From NCBI GenBank assembly GCA_013423325.1, contig BLJB01000119.1, positions 62,001 through 126,000 of the forward strand: DNA of 64,000 bases. The letters are read 5' to 3'. Shown one piece after another: positions 53,817-64,000 of this stretch (its first letter is position 1; every line of letters begins with the position of its first letter). Below the pieces are notes generated by a model. The model was not told the DNA's origin. It searched no databases and was given only the letters and a program-made list of their open reading frames with translations. The translations under genes were made by a program, and so were the position numbers. The DNA comes from Usnea hakonensis (taxonomy: Eukaryota > Ascomycota > Lecanoromycetes > Lecanorales > Parmeliaceae).

Positions 53817-54145
53817 CTTCGGGGAGGAGAATTAGTGCACGGCAGGTTCAGCGCCGAGCGTGGGCTTTGACGGGGTGTTGTGCAGTAGTCTGGTGTTGTG
53901 AAATAGGACGGCTTGATAGTAAAAGATAATGAACGTAGAGTATACAAAGCAAATCTAGTACTTTGCCAACGTGAAAGTAGCAAACTATCAACGTGACTTG
54001 ATGACGGGCTAGCGGTCTCACCTACTGAAGACCTAGTTGACACCATTACGCACAATGCAGCTCGATTCACTCCCTCAAAAGCTGGTTTCCCTATTTCTCG
54101 GTATATTGGAGCAAGCCATTTCACAGTCACCCTCTCATTTAGCCT
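53817..54145. other. Intergenic, nothing recognised
   Basis: Short spacer between two minus-strand genes; promoter of the uncharacterised helical protein. Confidence 0.35.
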
Positions 54146-55298
54146 TCAGTCACTGTCTTGCTTCATTGGCAGGTCGATATCCACAACCCACGGCGCGTTG
54201 ATGGGACGATACCTTACATCCATGATGGACGCATTGACGAACAGTGTCTCTTGGCCCCATTGTAAAGGCTTGCCTCCAACGTCACTGATGTCTACAAACG
54301 CACAACGGTGCTCAAATGTCTGAGACTTGGCAATTTTCACCTGCTCAAAAGCTTTCGTCCTCCAATCGATTCTTCCGGCACCCCATCCTTCATGAATATG
54401 GCCGAAACAGTGGAGGCGAGGCTTGCACCTCGTGACGGCTCTTAACAAGTGGTCACAGCCTACCTTTTCGCCTCTATCTGTTTCATCTAATACGTCTTTA
54501 GGAGGACCATGAGTTAGCATTATGTCAATGGCAGGATGGTTGGGGATTGGGTTAGCTGCTTTCTCTTTGACGACTGCTGGACTGGGGTTAAAGCGATCTA
54601 CTCGGCGAGGATAGGTGAAAGCCCAGTCGTAGAACTCGGGCTGCCATGGCGAGCTGTACAACTGGCAAGACATTAGCTGCATTTTTGTTTCGTTGTAGCA
54701 GTACCTCATGGAATCTATTTCTCCAAGCACATTCGCTACGAGGGAAGCATCTCCAAACGACATCGCTCCTAGACTTCCTTCCACTATATACTTTGAACAG
54801 CAGATCATACCAGTTCCAATAAGTAATACCTCTAGACCATCAAACCTTCCATAGCCTCAAACGAAAATGAAGACCACTCACAGTGAATCTAGCCCCATTG
54901 CCCAAGTCAAACGTCCTAACCCCCTCCTCCAGATATACAATCCCTGCACTCCTAGCTTCTTGCCCAGTCCACAACTCCCTGATCTTCTGCACATCTTCCA
55001 TGCTCCTAATATGCTTATTCTTGCCCGTCCCCCTGACATAAAAATCCTCATGCAGCGTAATGTCATGATTGCCTGGTATTACTAGCTTGAGCTCTGCAGG
55101 AGCGGCTTTGAGCATGTCGAACATGGCTTCATATTCAACAAGGTAGCCGACTTTGGTTATATCACCGGCATGGAGAAGTACGTCGGCCTTGGGAAGGGGG
55201 AGACGGTATGCATGGGTGGGATCGGTGGAGGGGAGAGGGGAGGCGGTATGGGTATCGGACATGATAAGGAGGCGGGTTCGGACCATGGTGGTGGACAT
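54146..55298 (-). CDS. Calcineurin-like metallophosphoesterase (MPPED/UPF0046-like)
   Basis: Exon 1 is 55298-54882 and exon 2 is 54661-54146. The 220-nt intron is longer than average. The product has 310 residues. All five metal-site blocks are visible: RLLIMSDTH (D-x-H), LLHAGDITK (GD), LVIPGNHD (GNHD), MLTHGPPKD (H) and LHCFGHIHEGWG (GHxH). These fit a two-metal phosphodiesterase/phosphatase of the MPPED group. Substrate unknown. An upstream in-frame ATG at 55448 would add 50 residues with no family similarity, so I start at 55298. Confidence 0.88.
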
Positions 55299-55721
55299 GA
55301 TCGGGTCTTCAATTTGATGAGCGGGTAAGGAGATGTGTATACATGCTCTGTGATGCACAGAGATGCGTGTTGAAATGCGGGTGCATTTAGAGAGGGGAAG
55401 CCGCGCAAAGGATATTGCTGTCTCTACTCCGTATCGTCTGAAGTACATGGTTTCCCTTTTTGTAATTCTTTAATCGTTTCTCGGATACATGAATTGACCA
55501 GCTCTCTAGCAGTCTCCATCTCGCTGATTCACACATGTACTTACCGCCATATGACGGATGTAATAGGTCGTGAATACCTATTAGCTACTACTGATGCCTG
55601 CAATACGTGAAATGAACGCAAGCTTCAGGTAACTTTCGGTAGGTGTCCATTTTGATTTTTTCAGGTTTACGGCAGCAATCGATGTTCCCCAACGCTCTGT
55701 AGCACGCATCTAGCCATCCCT
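55299..55721. other. Intergenic between the metallophosphoesterase and RPS8
   Basis: No gene seen. It contains the metallophosphoesterase promoter and the RPS8 3' flank, both on the minus strand. Confidence 0.4.
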
Positions 55722-56381
55722 TTACTTCCTGATAGCACGCTGGTAGAACGCAAGCTCTTCGCCCTCAAGCACATATCCATCCACACGGCCACTTTGCCCA
55801 GGCCTCGAAGCCACCACCGCATAGAGACGACCGGCTTCGAATTGCCTCTCCAACGCTGTATCGACCTTGCCAGCCGCCGCACTCCTAGCCGCCTGTTTCT
55901 TCTCCACACTCTTGCTCTTCTTTGCCTCTTCACCTTCTTTCTCAGTCTTTGCCTGACGTCTTCTCCCCAAGCTCTGCCCGTAATGTGCCTCGTACCATTG
56001 GCGGAAAGGCGCCGCGTCTATCTGCACAACGGCGGATTTGGTAAGCGTGTTTGTGCGGACGAGTTCGTTGTTTGAAGGATGAAAGGACACGCCGATGACG
56101 CGGACTTTGCGGGCTATTCCTTCAGAGCCCCAGGAGAAATTGCCACTTTCGAGGCGGAGGCCGCGATATTTGGTGTTACCACCACGGGTGCGGACGAGAT
56201 GGATACGCTTGGTGCCAATTCTAGTATTGGCTGGTTGGCGGCCTTTCTCAAACGCTCTGTTTGCCCAAGGTCAGACTGGTACCACAATCGAGCTTCGCAA
56301 TCCGTACCTCTTCTTGCGGTAGTATGCTCGCTTTGCTCCGGTAGCTGAGCGCTTGTGACGCGAATCTCGTGAGATACCCAT
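55722..56381 (-). CDS. RPS8: 40S ribosomal protein S8 (eS8)
   Basis: A structural protein of the cytosolic small ribosomal subunit. Exon 1 is 56381-56308 and exon 2 is 56256-55722, with a 51-nt intron (GTACGG...AACAG), giving 202 residues (yeast about 200). The N-terminus MGISRDSRHKRSATGAKRAY, then GTKRIHLVRTRGGNTKYRGL, LESGNFSWGSEG, ARKVRVIGVSFHPSNNELVR, KSAVVQIDAAPFRQWYEAHY and the C-terminal GYVLEGEELAFYQRAIRK are diagnostic. Confidence 0.97.
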
Positions 56382-57115
56382 GATTGCGGGGGATCAGTAA
56401 CGGCTCTGAATTTGTGTCAGTGAGGTCTCAAGCCATCTGTCATACTGTGATTTGCGGAGACAATTGGTGAAGGGGCGGTGAAGTAGATATTCTGAGAGTC
56501 GAGCAATATGTAGATGAGATCTCGGCACAAAGCTGCCGCATTAAGTCTTCGAACGTAGGCACAGTGATCCACCGAAGACGTGGTTCCAAGCAATCGAGAC
56601 TGTGCTCACCTTTGCCTAAATAGCCATCCACCAGCGCAGTCAAAAATGTATATCTCTTTATCGTTGTCGGATTGCGAAGTTGAGCTCCCGGTTCTACTGA
56701 AACGAAATCAAGTGGTGCGAGGCATTCGCTTAGCCTTACGAGGCCAATTTTTTGCGCTAGCCTATTCCAGCTCCAGATACATTTGAGTGAACCATTCAAT
56801 GTGGATAGGTCTCGATATATTGTTCGTTGCATTATATTATGATTACATAGTCGAGCCTACTTTACTTGAGATAGTAACATGGATTGATACGATCAGCCAC
56901 ATTGGCTAAGAGATTCGACCTGAACCAAGTCTTAAGAAGGTGTACCTTACACGCATGAAAAGCTGGAGACCTACTTCGTACAGTGTCCTGGACATTCGGT
57001 TTGAGAAACACACCCAGACGCTATCCCCAACAATCCCATGCCAGCCTTATCTATTCAGCAACACAACGCTTGCTTCAAACCAAATTGATACATCAATGCA
57101 GAGTGTTCTGAAACG
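56382..57115. other. Intergenic, RPS8 promoter side
   Basis: No supported gene. A minus-strand open frame at 56440-56832 has no recognisable motif. Confidence 0.4.
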
Positions 57116-57892
57116 CTAATTTAACAATCCAATAGTGACATCTCCATTAATCTTGGCCTTCAGCTGAATCTCGAGATCCAGGTTGAGTTCGATTCGCAGT
57201 CGCAGCTGTTCTCCCTTGCCTTCATCCTTTCCTTCTCCCTTCTTCCCTCCACCAGTCAGTCCCCCAACGGTCTTGCCAACTTGGTCCTTTGCACCGCCTA
57301 CAGCCTGACCAGCCTGGTCTGTCACACCGCCTGCGGTATCCTGAACCTTATCTAATGCTCCGAAAGTAGTCTCTCCCACCTCATCTAGGGAATCGAGAGG
57401 CCCGCCGCCAGATTTGTTGGTCTGAGGAGGTGCTTCTTCTTTCGTGGGTTTCTTTTTGCGATTCCTGTTACGGCGACCTCCTTGCGCATCGGACAGGTCA
57501 CTGCGTGTAATACTCTCCGTGTCAGATGCCGGCGCCTGACTCCTACCCCTTCCTCTACTCTGCCTGCGCTTGCTTTGCGCGCGAGACTGGGGTTGAGAAG
57601 CAGGAGCATTGCCGCTCGTTTCGGGCGCATGCGACAGCTCTTGTTCTGATTCGCCGCCCTTCTGTGTCTCCTTCTTGGGTGTGTTCTGTTGCGAACCCTT
57701 CTTATTTGGCAACTTTGGTGGTGTCCGCTTGGTCTCCTGTGCCTTTTTCTGCGAGCTTTGGGCGTTCATCCCACCAGATGCTGCTGCGTTGGCACCGGCG
57801 CTGGCCTGACTTTCCTCGGTGCGAGATTGCTCGTCTGCCATTCTGTGCTCTGTTTTGGAGGCTTTATCGGGGGTGTCTGGAGGAGTTTGCAT
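57116..57892 (-). CDS. Uncharacterised disordered basic protein with conserved C-terminal amphipathic module (paralogue 1)
   Basis: Intronless, 258 codons, ATG at 57892. Regions: a Gln/Ser/Lys-rich N-terminus; SKRRQSRGRGRSQAPASDTE with RSDLSDAQGGRRNRNRKKK; an LEA-like run of DKVQDTAGGVTDQAGQAVGG-type repeats (about 180-215); then a Lys/Gly linker. The last 28 residues alternate charged and hydrophobic residues (LRLRIELNLDLEIQLKAKI, GDVTIGLLN). That module is shared with the divergent gene at 58813-59343. Function unknown. Confidence 0.8.
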   Translation of the reverse strand: MQTPPDTPDKASKTEHRMADEQSRTEESQASAGANAAASGGMNAQSSQKKAQETKRTPPKLPNKKGSQQNTPKKETQKGGESEQELSHAPETSGNAPASQPQSRAQSKRRQSRGRGRSQAPASDTESITRSDLSDAQGGRRNRNRKKKPTKEEAPPQTNKSGGGPLDSLDEVGETTFGALDKVQDTAGGVTDQAGQAVGGAKDQVGKTVGGLTGGGKKGEGKDEGKGEQLRLRIELNLDLEIQLKAKINGDVTIGLLN

Positions 57893-58812
57893 TCGATTTG
57901 CATCGATGAGATATGTTGATTTGCGGCGCCAAGGTAACTATTTCAAACATCCAAAATGCAAAATAGTACACGAAGCAAGTGATAAAAGGTAACTTATCGC
58001 AATCAAGCGAGATGGCTGGTAAGGACAAGAAAGCATGACGTTTCTGAACACTTTCTCCGAACCCAGCCACTCGAACCGCATCCTCCATTGCCTGGCTTTC
58101 CTCTCGGATCTGCCGTCACAGTGCAGTCTTTCCAAGCTTTCGATTGGTCAGAGTGGGCAGGGGCACGAGCCCAGCAGCCAATCCGGATACATAGTCGCCG
58201 GTTTGACTGCCGGATCCCTGCCGAAAGCATGAGTTGTGTGGCGTCGGCCCAGAACACGCACATTTGGGATTTTGGATGATGTATCTTGGGCGTCTGAAGA
58301 TATGCGATGCGCTGGATCTTGGGACTTCGACACAGCTCAAAGAAATATGGGATGGACAAGTCTTGTACTTGCCGAGTCTTCGAAGGCTTTGGGATTTGGG
58401 AGTGAGTGCTAGTGTGACTGGTGGAAAGAAAAACGTGGAGAAACGTGAAATCGCAGGGATTCACGGTGGCTGAACCTTGGCACGCAAAACCCGAACCAGG
58501 CTCTAGATCCCTGCAGCCATGACGGTCTACTCCGTAAGCTTCGGAGAAATCGCGAAACATCAAAGATGGCTAACAATCCTCCATCAACACGTCACAATCT
58601 TTTCGCGACAAATTTCCCTTGACCAGTCTCTGCTTCGTTTCAATCGTCTCAAGTCGAGCGACAACCGGTTTGCAAGAGTGCCACCAATCAACCCATCCAA
58701 CCCATCCAACAAGGCAACAACAGAAGCACACTGAACCCCACCATCGACATCTTCTCCTACGACCACAACCCAACGCATTACCCCCAAACCCCCACCCCAT
58801 TACACCATCACA
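57893..58812. promoter_or_regulatory. Shared intergenic region of the head-to-head paralogue pair
   Basis: 920 bp between the two start codons. No gene recognised on either strand. It must hold both promoters. Confidence 0.4.
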
Positions 58813-59343
58813 ATGCCCTCCAACCAACCGCCAAACCCACCCTCTCAATCCCAAACCAAAGAACCCACCGACTCCGAAATCTCAGACGCCCCCAGCAAAC
58901 GCTCCCGCTCCCAATCCCGCCGCGCCCGCCGGCGCAAAGCGCAACAGTACAAATCGCAACAAGAACCGAAACCGCAAATGCCCCCTGTGAACGAAGACGT
59001 CAACGAAGAAGAAGAAGAAGAAGAAGACAGCTCCTCCTCCCCCTCCGCAAAACCCGGCGCCACGCCACAATCCCTCCAACGCATCCCCAGCGCCGACGAC
59101 GAAGACGAAACCTCCACGCCCGGCCCCGTCACAAATGCGCGCGCGCAACGCGGAGAATTACCGATACGGGGCGGGAAGCCGGGTTCGAAGCAGGAGACGA
59201 CGAAGACGAAGGAGGATGGGGGCGGGCAGAGCGATGAGATGATGACGCAGGATGGGTTGAAGTTGAGGTTGGAGTTGAATTTGGATATAGAGTTGGAGCT
59301 GAAGGCGAGTATTAGGGGCGATATCACGTTGGCGCTTTTGTGA
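58813..59343 (+). CDS. Uncharacterised disordered acidic/basic protein with the same C-terminal module (paralogue 2)
   Basis: Intronless, 176 codons, ATG at 58813. It has SEISDAPSKRSRSQSRRARR followed by RKAQQ, then a Glu run and Ser-rich stretch, and finally LKLRLELNLDIELELKASI with RGDITLALL at the very end. The SDA-plus-basic block and the C-terminal module match the minus-strand gene at 57116-57892. The LEA-like middle of that gene is missing here. Predicted largely disordered except for the final strand or helix pair. Confidence 0.8.
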   Translation: MPSNQPPNPPSQSQTKEPTDSEISDAPSKRSRSQSRRARRRKAQQYKSQQEPKPQMPPVNEDVNEEEEEEEDSSSSPSAKPGATPQSLQRIPSADDEDETSTPGPVTNARAQRGELPIRGGKPGSKQETTKTKEDGGGQSDEMMTQDGLKLRLELNLDIELELKASIRGDITLALL

Positions 59344-61270
59344 GTTGGATTCCGCCTCCCCTGGCCCCCGAGTTTTTGCGCTTGCGAAAGATGGGATGGT
59401 GGTTGTTATTTTTTTTTGGGAGAGGTTGGATAGGCTAATCGCTGATAGGGCGTAGGAGTTGAAGTGAACGGTTTTCTGACGAATGAGCTCGAGGCAATGA
59501 TGTCGAGGATTGAGGCAGGTTATTATGCATGCAGATATGACAGCGATTTGTGAGATTCATATATGGGTCAAGATATTGGGAAGCGATATATCAACGTTCT
59601 TTGGATTATCTTAGACCTCGGCGTCAAGCATTTGTATGAGAGCTGCGTACCAGAAAGAAAAGGGGATTCCTTCATGAAGGACGGGATTCATAAAAATACA
59701 ATGGCTTAGAGCAATAAAGACTTCACTGAAAGTCCAACACACATTTGATAAGAAGTATGTGAAGACGACATCAGGAGACTGCGGATTGAGAAGGAACGAC
59801 TAGTCCTGTAACTGGCGAGGACAGAAACGAATGACCCCGTTGCGAGGTCTCAGTAGGTTTGTGACGAGAGCCTGCTGAGAAAACGTTCAAAATGCTGGTC
59901 AACGCGGACACCAGGTTTTCCCTTGACTTCTACTTGAGTTCATGGTGTATTCGCAGTCGGATACCATTTCTTTTACAAGCCATTTCCGATTTCTTTCTGC
60001 AGGGTACACTCTTGATCATCAAATCCCTCTATTTCCTTATTCCCACAATAGTCGGCATTCTCGTCTCAGCTTCATGCGGCAACATCAACGGCCTGCCCAG
60101 CACTGCTTTCAAAGCCAGGGAGGCGAGCAAAGTAGTCTCTTTTGCTTCTCGTGGCTCAGGAAACATGGCCAGGCGCACATTGTGCCGACGGCTTGAAATC
60201 CCAGAGACTGGATGTGGAGGGCTTCGTCACTGTAGAAAAAGCGCTTTCATATGTGAGGTTTGCCTCTTTGTTCTCTGGACCCTAGCAGTAATGTTCTTGC
60301 AATCGTGACCGCTGTGTCCGTCCCCTGATAACAGGCCAGGTCGGTGTATGTACATCCTGGTAAATCCGACTGCCTTGTTCTTGCTCACGACTTCTCAACT
60401 AGTGATCTTGAGAGGTGGATGAGTAAGAAGAGATTGTCTCTTCTTGTAGTCGTACCCAAAGGCTTTGGAAATGGTGCTGCTTGGTTCTCGGAGAAGACCG
60501 CAATTCAGCTGCTTGGAGGAGGAAAGCAAGCGCTTTCGCAGAGTGGACTCTGCAGCGCCAAGGACATCACGATCGGCAGGCAAAGGAGGAAAGCAGCGTT
60601 CTAAATACGTGTCAGAAAGCTTTCCTTTGAGAGCTCGAGTGGGTGTTGGCTTGCATCGTCTTGTGGTCAAGCGTGAGGTCAGTAGTGGGCTGGGGGGGGG
60701 ATCCTGATCACAGAATCTAGGTCTTTCACGTGAGGAGTTGCAGGCTCGTTTTCTGCAGATCAAAGATTAGGTACTCCTTTCGATTTGCGCAACGTGGCAG
60801 TAGCTGGTGAAGATGTGTTGTGCTAGTCTGATAAGTTCGCATGATGAAAGGTGCAATTTTTGATCGAAACGGCCAATCGGCCAATCGGCCAATCGTTATT
60901 CCGCTGCATTATTTATCTTCCTGTCCTTGTTCACCATTCGACATCCTGGTGCTCTAGTGGCGAATTCCCACTGCCCATACGGCAAAGTCAAGTAGGTCCC
61001 ACACCCTAGACAAGATCGATCGAAGAAGATCCAATAATACGCCCCTTCGGTACGGATGCAGGTACTGGGAGGGATCAAGCACATCCATTCCGCCTGACCA
61101 CATGGTCAAGCACTCTCATCATACGCAAAAGATCCTTGGTACAAATCCAAATAGTTATCAAGAAGCTTGAGATAAGTAATCATGAATGGCACTACACTTC
61201 ATTTCAGAATTAAGATTATGATCTATTGAAGATGTCATGCTTTGGACCCCATTACCGTAATGCCCCAGTT
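59344..61270. other. Gene-poor stretch (about 1.9 kb)
   Basis: Open frames at 59892-60308 and 60344-60604 have hydrophobic or mixed composition, but no motif and no consistent splice pattern joins them. The stretch also holds the CCAAT-containing triple repeat near 60871. Confidence 0.4.
60871..60895 (+). repeat. Three tandem GGCCAATC octamers
   Basis: GGCCAATC is repeated three times without a gap, followed by G. Each unit contains CCAAT, the binding core of the fungal HAP/CBC complex. The repeat is not next to a recognised start codon: the surface-protein gene ends at 61271 and points toward it. Confidence 0.85.
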
Positions 61271-62808
61271 TTACAAAAAGTACACAAATGCTCCCATACC
61301 CAGGAACCCCGTTAGCCAGACGACTAACCAAGCATCCACTTTATTCAACGTTGCGGTTCCTTGGAAATAGTTCGGGGAGGTGGTGAAATTTATGCCTGCC
61401 GTAGGATAGATGACGCCGCCGGTCGACGCGACGACTGGGTGACCAGTGAACGTACCGTTATAGATCGATAGGGCAACAGGGCTGGCGGTGGGTGTAATTG
61501 TCTGGTTCCCAATGACAATCTCGGGTGCTAAATTTTGGAGTCAGCCCCTTTCTTTCAGGATACGTATACTGGTCTTTTTAGGATTTTCATCTGGTGAAAA
61601 CGAAACATGACTTGCGACTCCGAGCTAGATCTGGACAAGATGTGAAATATCGGCTTACCACTAGCGGAGGGATAATATGTGCTCGACAGGCCCGTAGTAG
61701 TAGCTCCTGGCGCTGCAGAGGGTACGGATTGCTAAAAAAATTATCCATCAGCATAAATTGCATTTCATTGAGACTCGCAAAAGGATTGCGAAAGATGGGG
61801 TCAGCTGATTAGGAAAGATATTGGACCTTGTAGGAAGAATACTTACAGGGGCTATGGTCAGACTAGCGACCACAGCAGCTAGCGGCACGTTCGAGAAAGT
61901 ACTTGTAGTCGTAGCGGTCGTATTCAAAACCTGGACCAAAGCCGTCGCACCGATATTCTCACCTCCACCCGAGCAAGAAGTGAAGCCCAGATGGTCGATG
62001 AATGATTGCTGTCCGTTCGCATCGAGAGTGACTTGACCGTTCGCAGATACTAGGACTTCTGAATAAGCGGGGGAAACCGACATAGCGGACCCAGAAGTTG
62101 TGACACATATCCCGTTGGATAAATACGCTGACGTTATAGAATATGCTGCATATATGTCAGTAAATAATATATCTTCGGAGAGTTGCTGATAAGTCACACC
62201 AGTAAAGACGTTGTAAGCTGTAGGTGAAGTCCTGATTAAGATCAGCGTCTGCATTTTCAAACCAAGAAGATTCGGTCGTACAATACAGCTCCTCCAACTT
62301 GAGCAGTTGGCTGAAAATTTATCTGGGTCAATGCAACCGAGCCTCCAGTGGCTGTTGGGTTGCCGACGGTAAATTGACCCTCATTCTGAATTATTGATGT
62401 TCTTGTTGCACTCGTGCCATTTCCTACGCCCACTGACACTACTGCGGTCGCGGCCGTATTTATGAAGACTTCCTGATACCATACAACTCCTATCGAAGGC
62501 CATTCAGCGACTGTATCTCTCTAATCAGTCAATACAATATGCTCACCAGCGACGTCCGCGACCAAGTAACAGCCACCGCACCCTGATCCAGAAGCACTAT
62601 CTGGCCCGGACAAATCTGGGGCAGCTGAGGGTAGAAATTCGCTTGCTGCTTCGGTACCTGTTATGATGGCCCCTGCGTGACGATTGCTTAGCTTCATGGT
62701 ACGTACTTCCGATGTCCACAAAAGCGAAACCTTACCTTGGGGAACACATAGAACGGGGAGCTGGACCAAGCTTGTTACAAAGAGAATGAGCCACGAGAAG
62801 GAAGACAT
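61271..62808 (-). CDS. Secreted, membrane- or GPI-anchored fungal surface protein, 382 aa
   Basis: Six exons: 62808-62736, 62672-62547, 62516-62282, 62231-61847, 61731-61659 and 61527-61271, all in frame. The N-terminus SWLILFVTSLVQLPVLCVPQ is a signal peptide. The ectodomain has GSGCGGCYLVADVADTVAEW, many Thr/Ser/Val and N-glycosylation sites (NGT, NTT, NQT, NFT), ICVTTSGSAMSV and LGFTSCSGGGENIGAT. After a Ser/Thr/Pro stretch it ends in a hydrophobic helix (VDAWLVVWLTGFLGMGAFVYF) right at the C-terminus, as in GPI-anchor signals or type I membrane proteins. Family not named; similar proteins are common in Pezizomycotina. The intron-2 acceptor lies in an AGAGAG run, and only the third AG keeps frame. 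Confidence 0.82.
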
Positions 62809-64000
62809 TGTTTACTGTTTTGGCGTATAATTTCTACAAGGGTAGAGTGTGTGCAATCTACAACATGTGGGCACAGAGCTGTCATAAATGGTCTCCACAA
62901 CAGCCTCTACTTCAAGAGCTAAGAAGGATCATCTTCCCAGGGATCAGGTACTCGCAACGCCATCCGGTCGGGGGCTTGCTTGGACTGACGCATGACGGTA
63001 TCGGGAAGCCTCGATATTTTGTAGGGCCTGACCGCTTCGGACCCACCAAGACGCTATGCGAACTACTCAAGCTATCGGAGCTGTGAGCTTCGTCGTCATA
63101 CGGGCCGCTGACTTGGCTGAAGCTCCGATCCATGGACTGAAAGTAGTCTTCACCTTCCTTTTCGGCGTTGGCGCCATGTGTATTCCTTCTACCATGCGAA
63201 GATGCGAAAGGATGCGGTTGGAGCTGTTGCCAACTAATTACTGATCGGTCAGACCTCGTAAGGCTTTCCCGACCTGTTTTTGTTTTTTACCTTCCTGATT
63301 TTTGATGGTGGGATCACGTTGTAGGATTCTGCGAGTATTTTCACCCATGCATACTTACCCATACTTTCTTCGACGAGGCATCTGCACCTCGGAGGAAGGT
63401 GAGACTATGATTGGATCGACTGGATGACTGTTGCGCTGTTTTTCTCACCTCAGCGGTTGACATGGTGGGGGGGAAAAGAGGTGAAAGACGAATGAAGAGG
63501 GCAGACATGCAGAATGGACTAAACCCTATTTGAAGTCTAGTCGGTCTTAGTGCTTACACAGCCCTTGACCGTGTTGACGCCGTCGAGTAAAAGTGCCGGA
63601 TTACCAACATCAGCTGACAAGAAATGCGAGGATACCCCGCTTCGATAATGATAATCAATCCCCATTTCTTTTACTGGGAATTGGTTCCATCTTGGTCCAT
63701 GAATGAGAGATACCGCCGATCGCTCATCCTATCCACACGAGACGGGCTGCCACATGGCGAACCAAACATTTGAAAAACGTAGATGTGTCGGTTCAAGCTG
63801 CTAATTGAACAATGAGATTCAAAGAAAGGCAAGTCCAGGGTTACCAAAAAAAAAAAAAAAAGAGAGAAGAAAAAGAGGATCATCGTATTTTCTGTATACT
63901 ACTCAAATAACATTTGATAGTATTCACGGGCAATGGCACAACAAAACCCATAAGAAGGAAGGGAATTTGCACACACGGCCGATTCTGCCGAGAATGCAGG
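62809..64000. other. Intergenic to window end
   Basis: No supported gene. An A-run followed by GA-rich sequence lies at 63845-63875. This holds the promoter of the surface-protein gene and possibly the flank of a gene beyond the window. Confidence 0.4.

Noticed and set aside
55299..55448. 50-residue N-terminal extension of the metallophosphoesterase from an upstream ATG
   Set aside because: The extension has no family similarity and is rich in Arg/His/Ser, while MSTTMVRTRLLIMSDTH at 55298 is a normal family start.
59892..60604. Two adjacent frames with a faint resemblance to a tRNA 2'-phosphotransferase N-terminus (LDVEGFVTVEKAL)
   Set aside because: The match is short and in one frame only, later catalytic motifs are absent, and no intron set joins the pieces.
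1..64000. Transposons, tRNA genes, CRISPR arrays
   Set aside because: No transposase or reverse-transcriptase motifs, no complete cloverleaf with both internal promoter boxes, and no regularly spaced repeats were seen.

Overview
This is nuclear DNA of a filamentous ascomycete (Pezizomycotina). Almost every gene can only be read by removing short spliceosomal introns (about 40-220 nt, GT...AG, often with a CTRAY-like branch site). The gene set is typical of that group: Pex14-type peroxin, SPX phosphate transporter, rhodopsin-like membrane protein, AKT2-like hydrolase and fungal-only families. A class such as Leotiomycetes is possible but cannot be settled from one window. I see no tRNA or rRNA gene, no CRISPR array and no intact transposon. 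Splice sites were assigned by eye, from frame, splice consensus and family similarity.

Layout. 0-9 kb: the 5' part of an INO80 subunit gene (IES2), a long gene-free stretch, a secreted-type FAD oxidoreductase with an 81-bp tandem duplication just after its stop, a small orphan gene, and PEX14. 9-24 kb: mostly minus-strand genes. These are an SPX phosphate transporter, a proline-rich unknown, TSR1 (head-to-head with DPH3), AP-3 sigma, UTP7, a cytochrome P450 and CTF8. 24-35.2 kb: an uncharacterised 501-aa protein, a TBC RabGAP and cytosolic leucyl-tRNA synthetase. 35-45.2 kb is more accessory. It has a small predicted mitochondrial membrane protein, a six-cysteine secreted double-psi-barrel protein, an AKT2-like hydrolase ending in a PTS1-like AKM and flanked by two diverged repeats, an AT-rich nested inverted repeat, a rhodopsin-like membrane protein, a protein with a duplicated Cx3Cx6C motif, and a small membrane/coiled-coil protein. 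46-64 kb: an intronless 2028-codon DOCK-family GEF, an unknown, a metallophosphoesterase, RPS8, a head-to-head pair of paralogues sharing only a C-terminal amphipathic module, and a six-exon secreted or GPI-type surface protein.

How genes relate. Five genes serve translation (TSR1, UTP7, DPH3, RPS8, LeuRS), and TSR1 and DPH3 share one 253-bp intergenic promoter. Two genes point to peroxisomes (PEX14 and the AKM-ending hydrolase). The hydrolase, P450, FAD oxidase and small secreted protein are accessory-type genes, but they are scattered and do not form a recognisable biosynthetic cluster. The most novel observations are the divergent paralogue pair (57116-59343), the duplicated cysteine motif (43736-44333), the structured repeat pair around the hydrolase (37285-37369 and 39520-39597) and the AT-rich nested palindrome (40297-40401).
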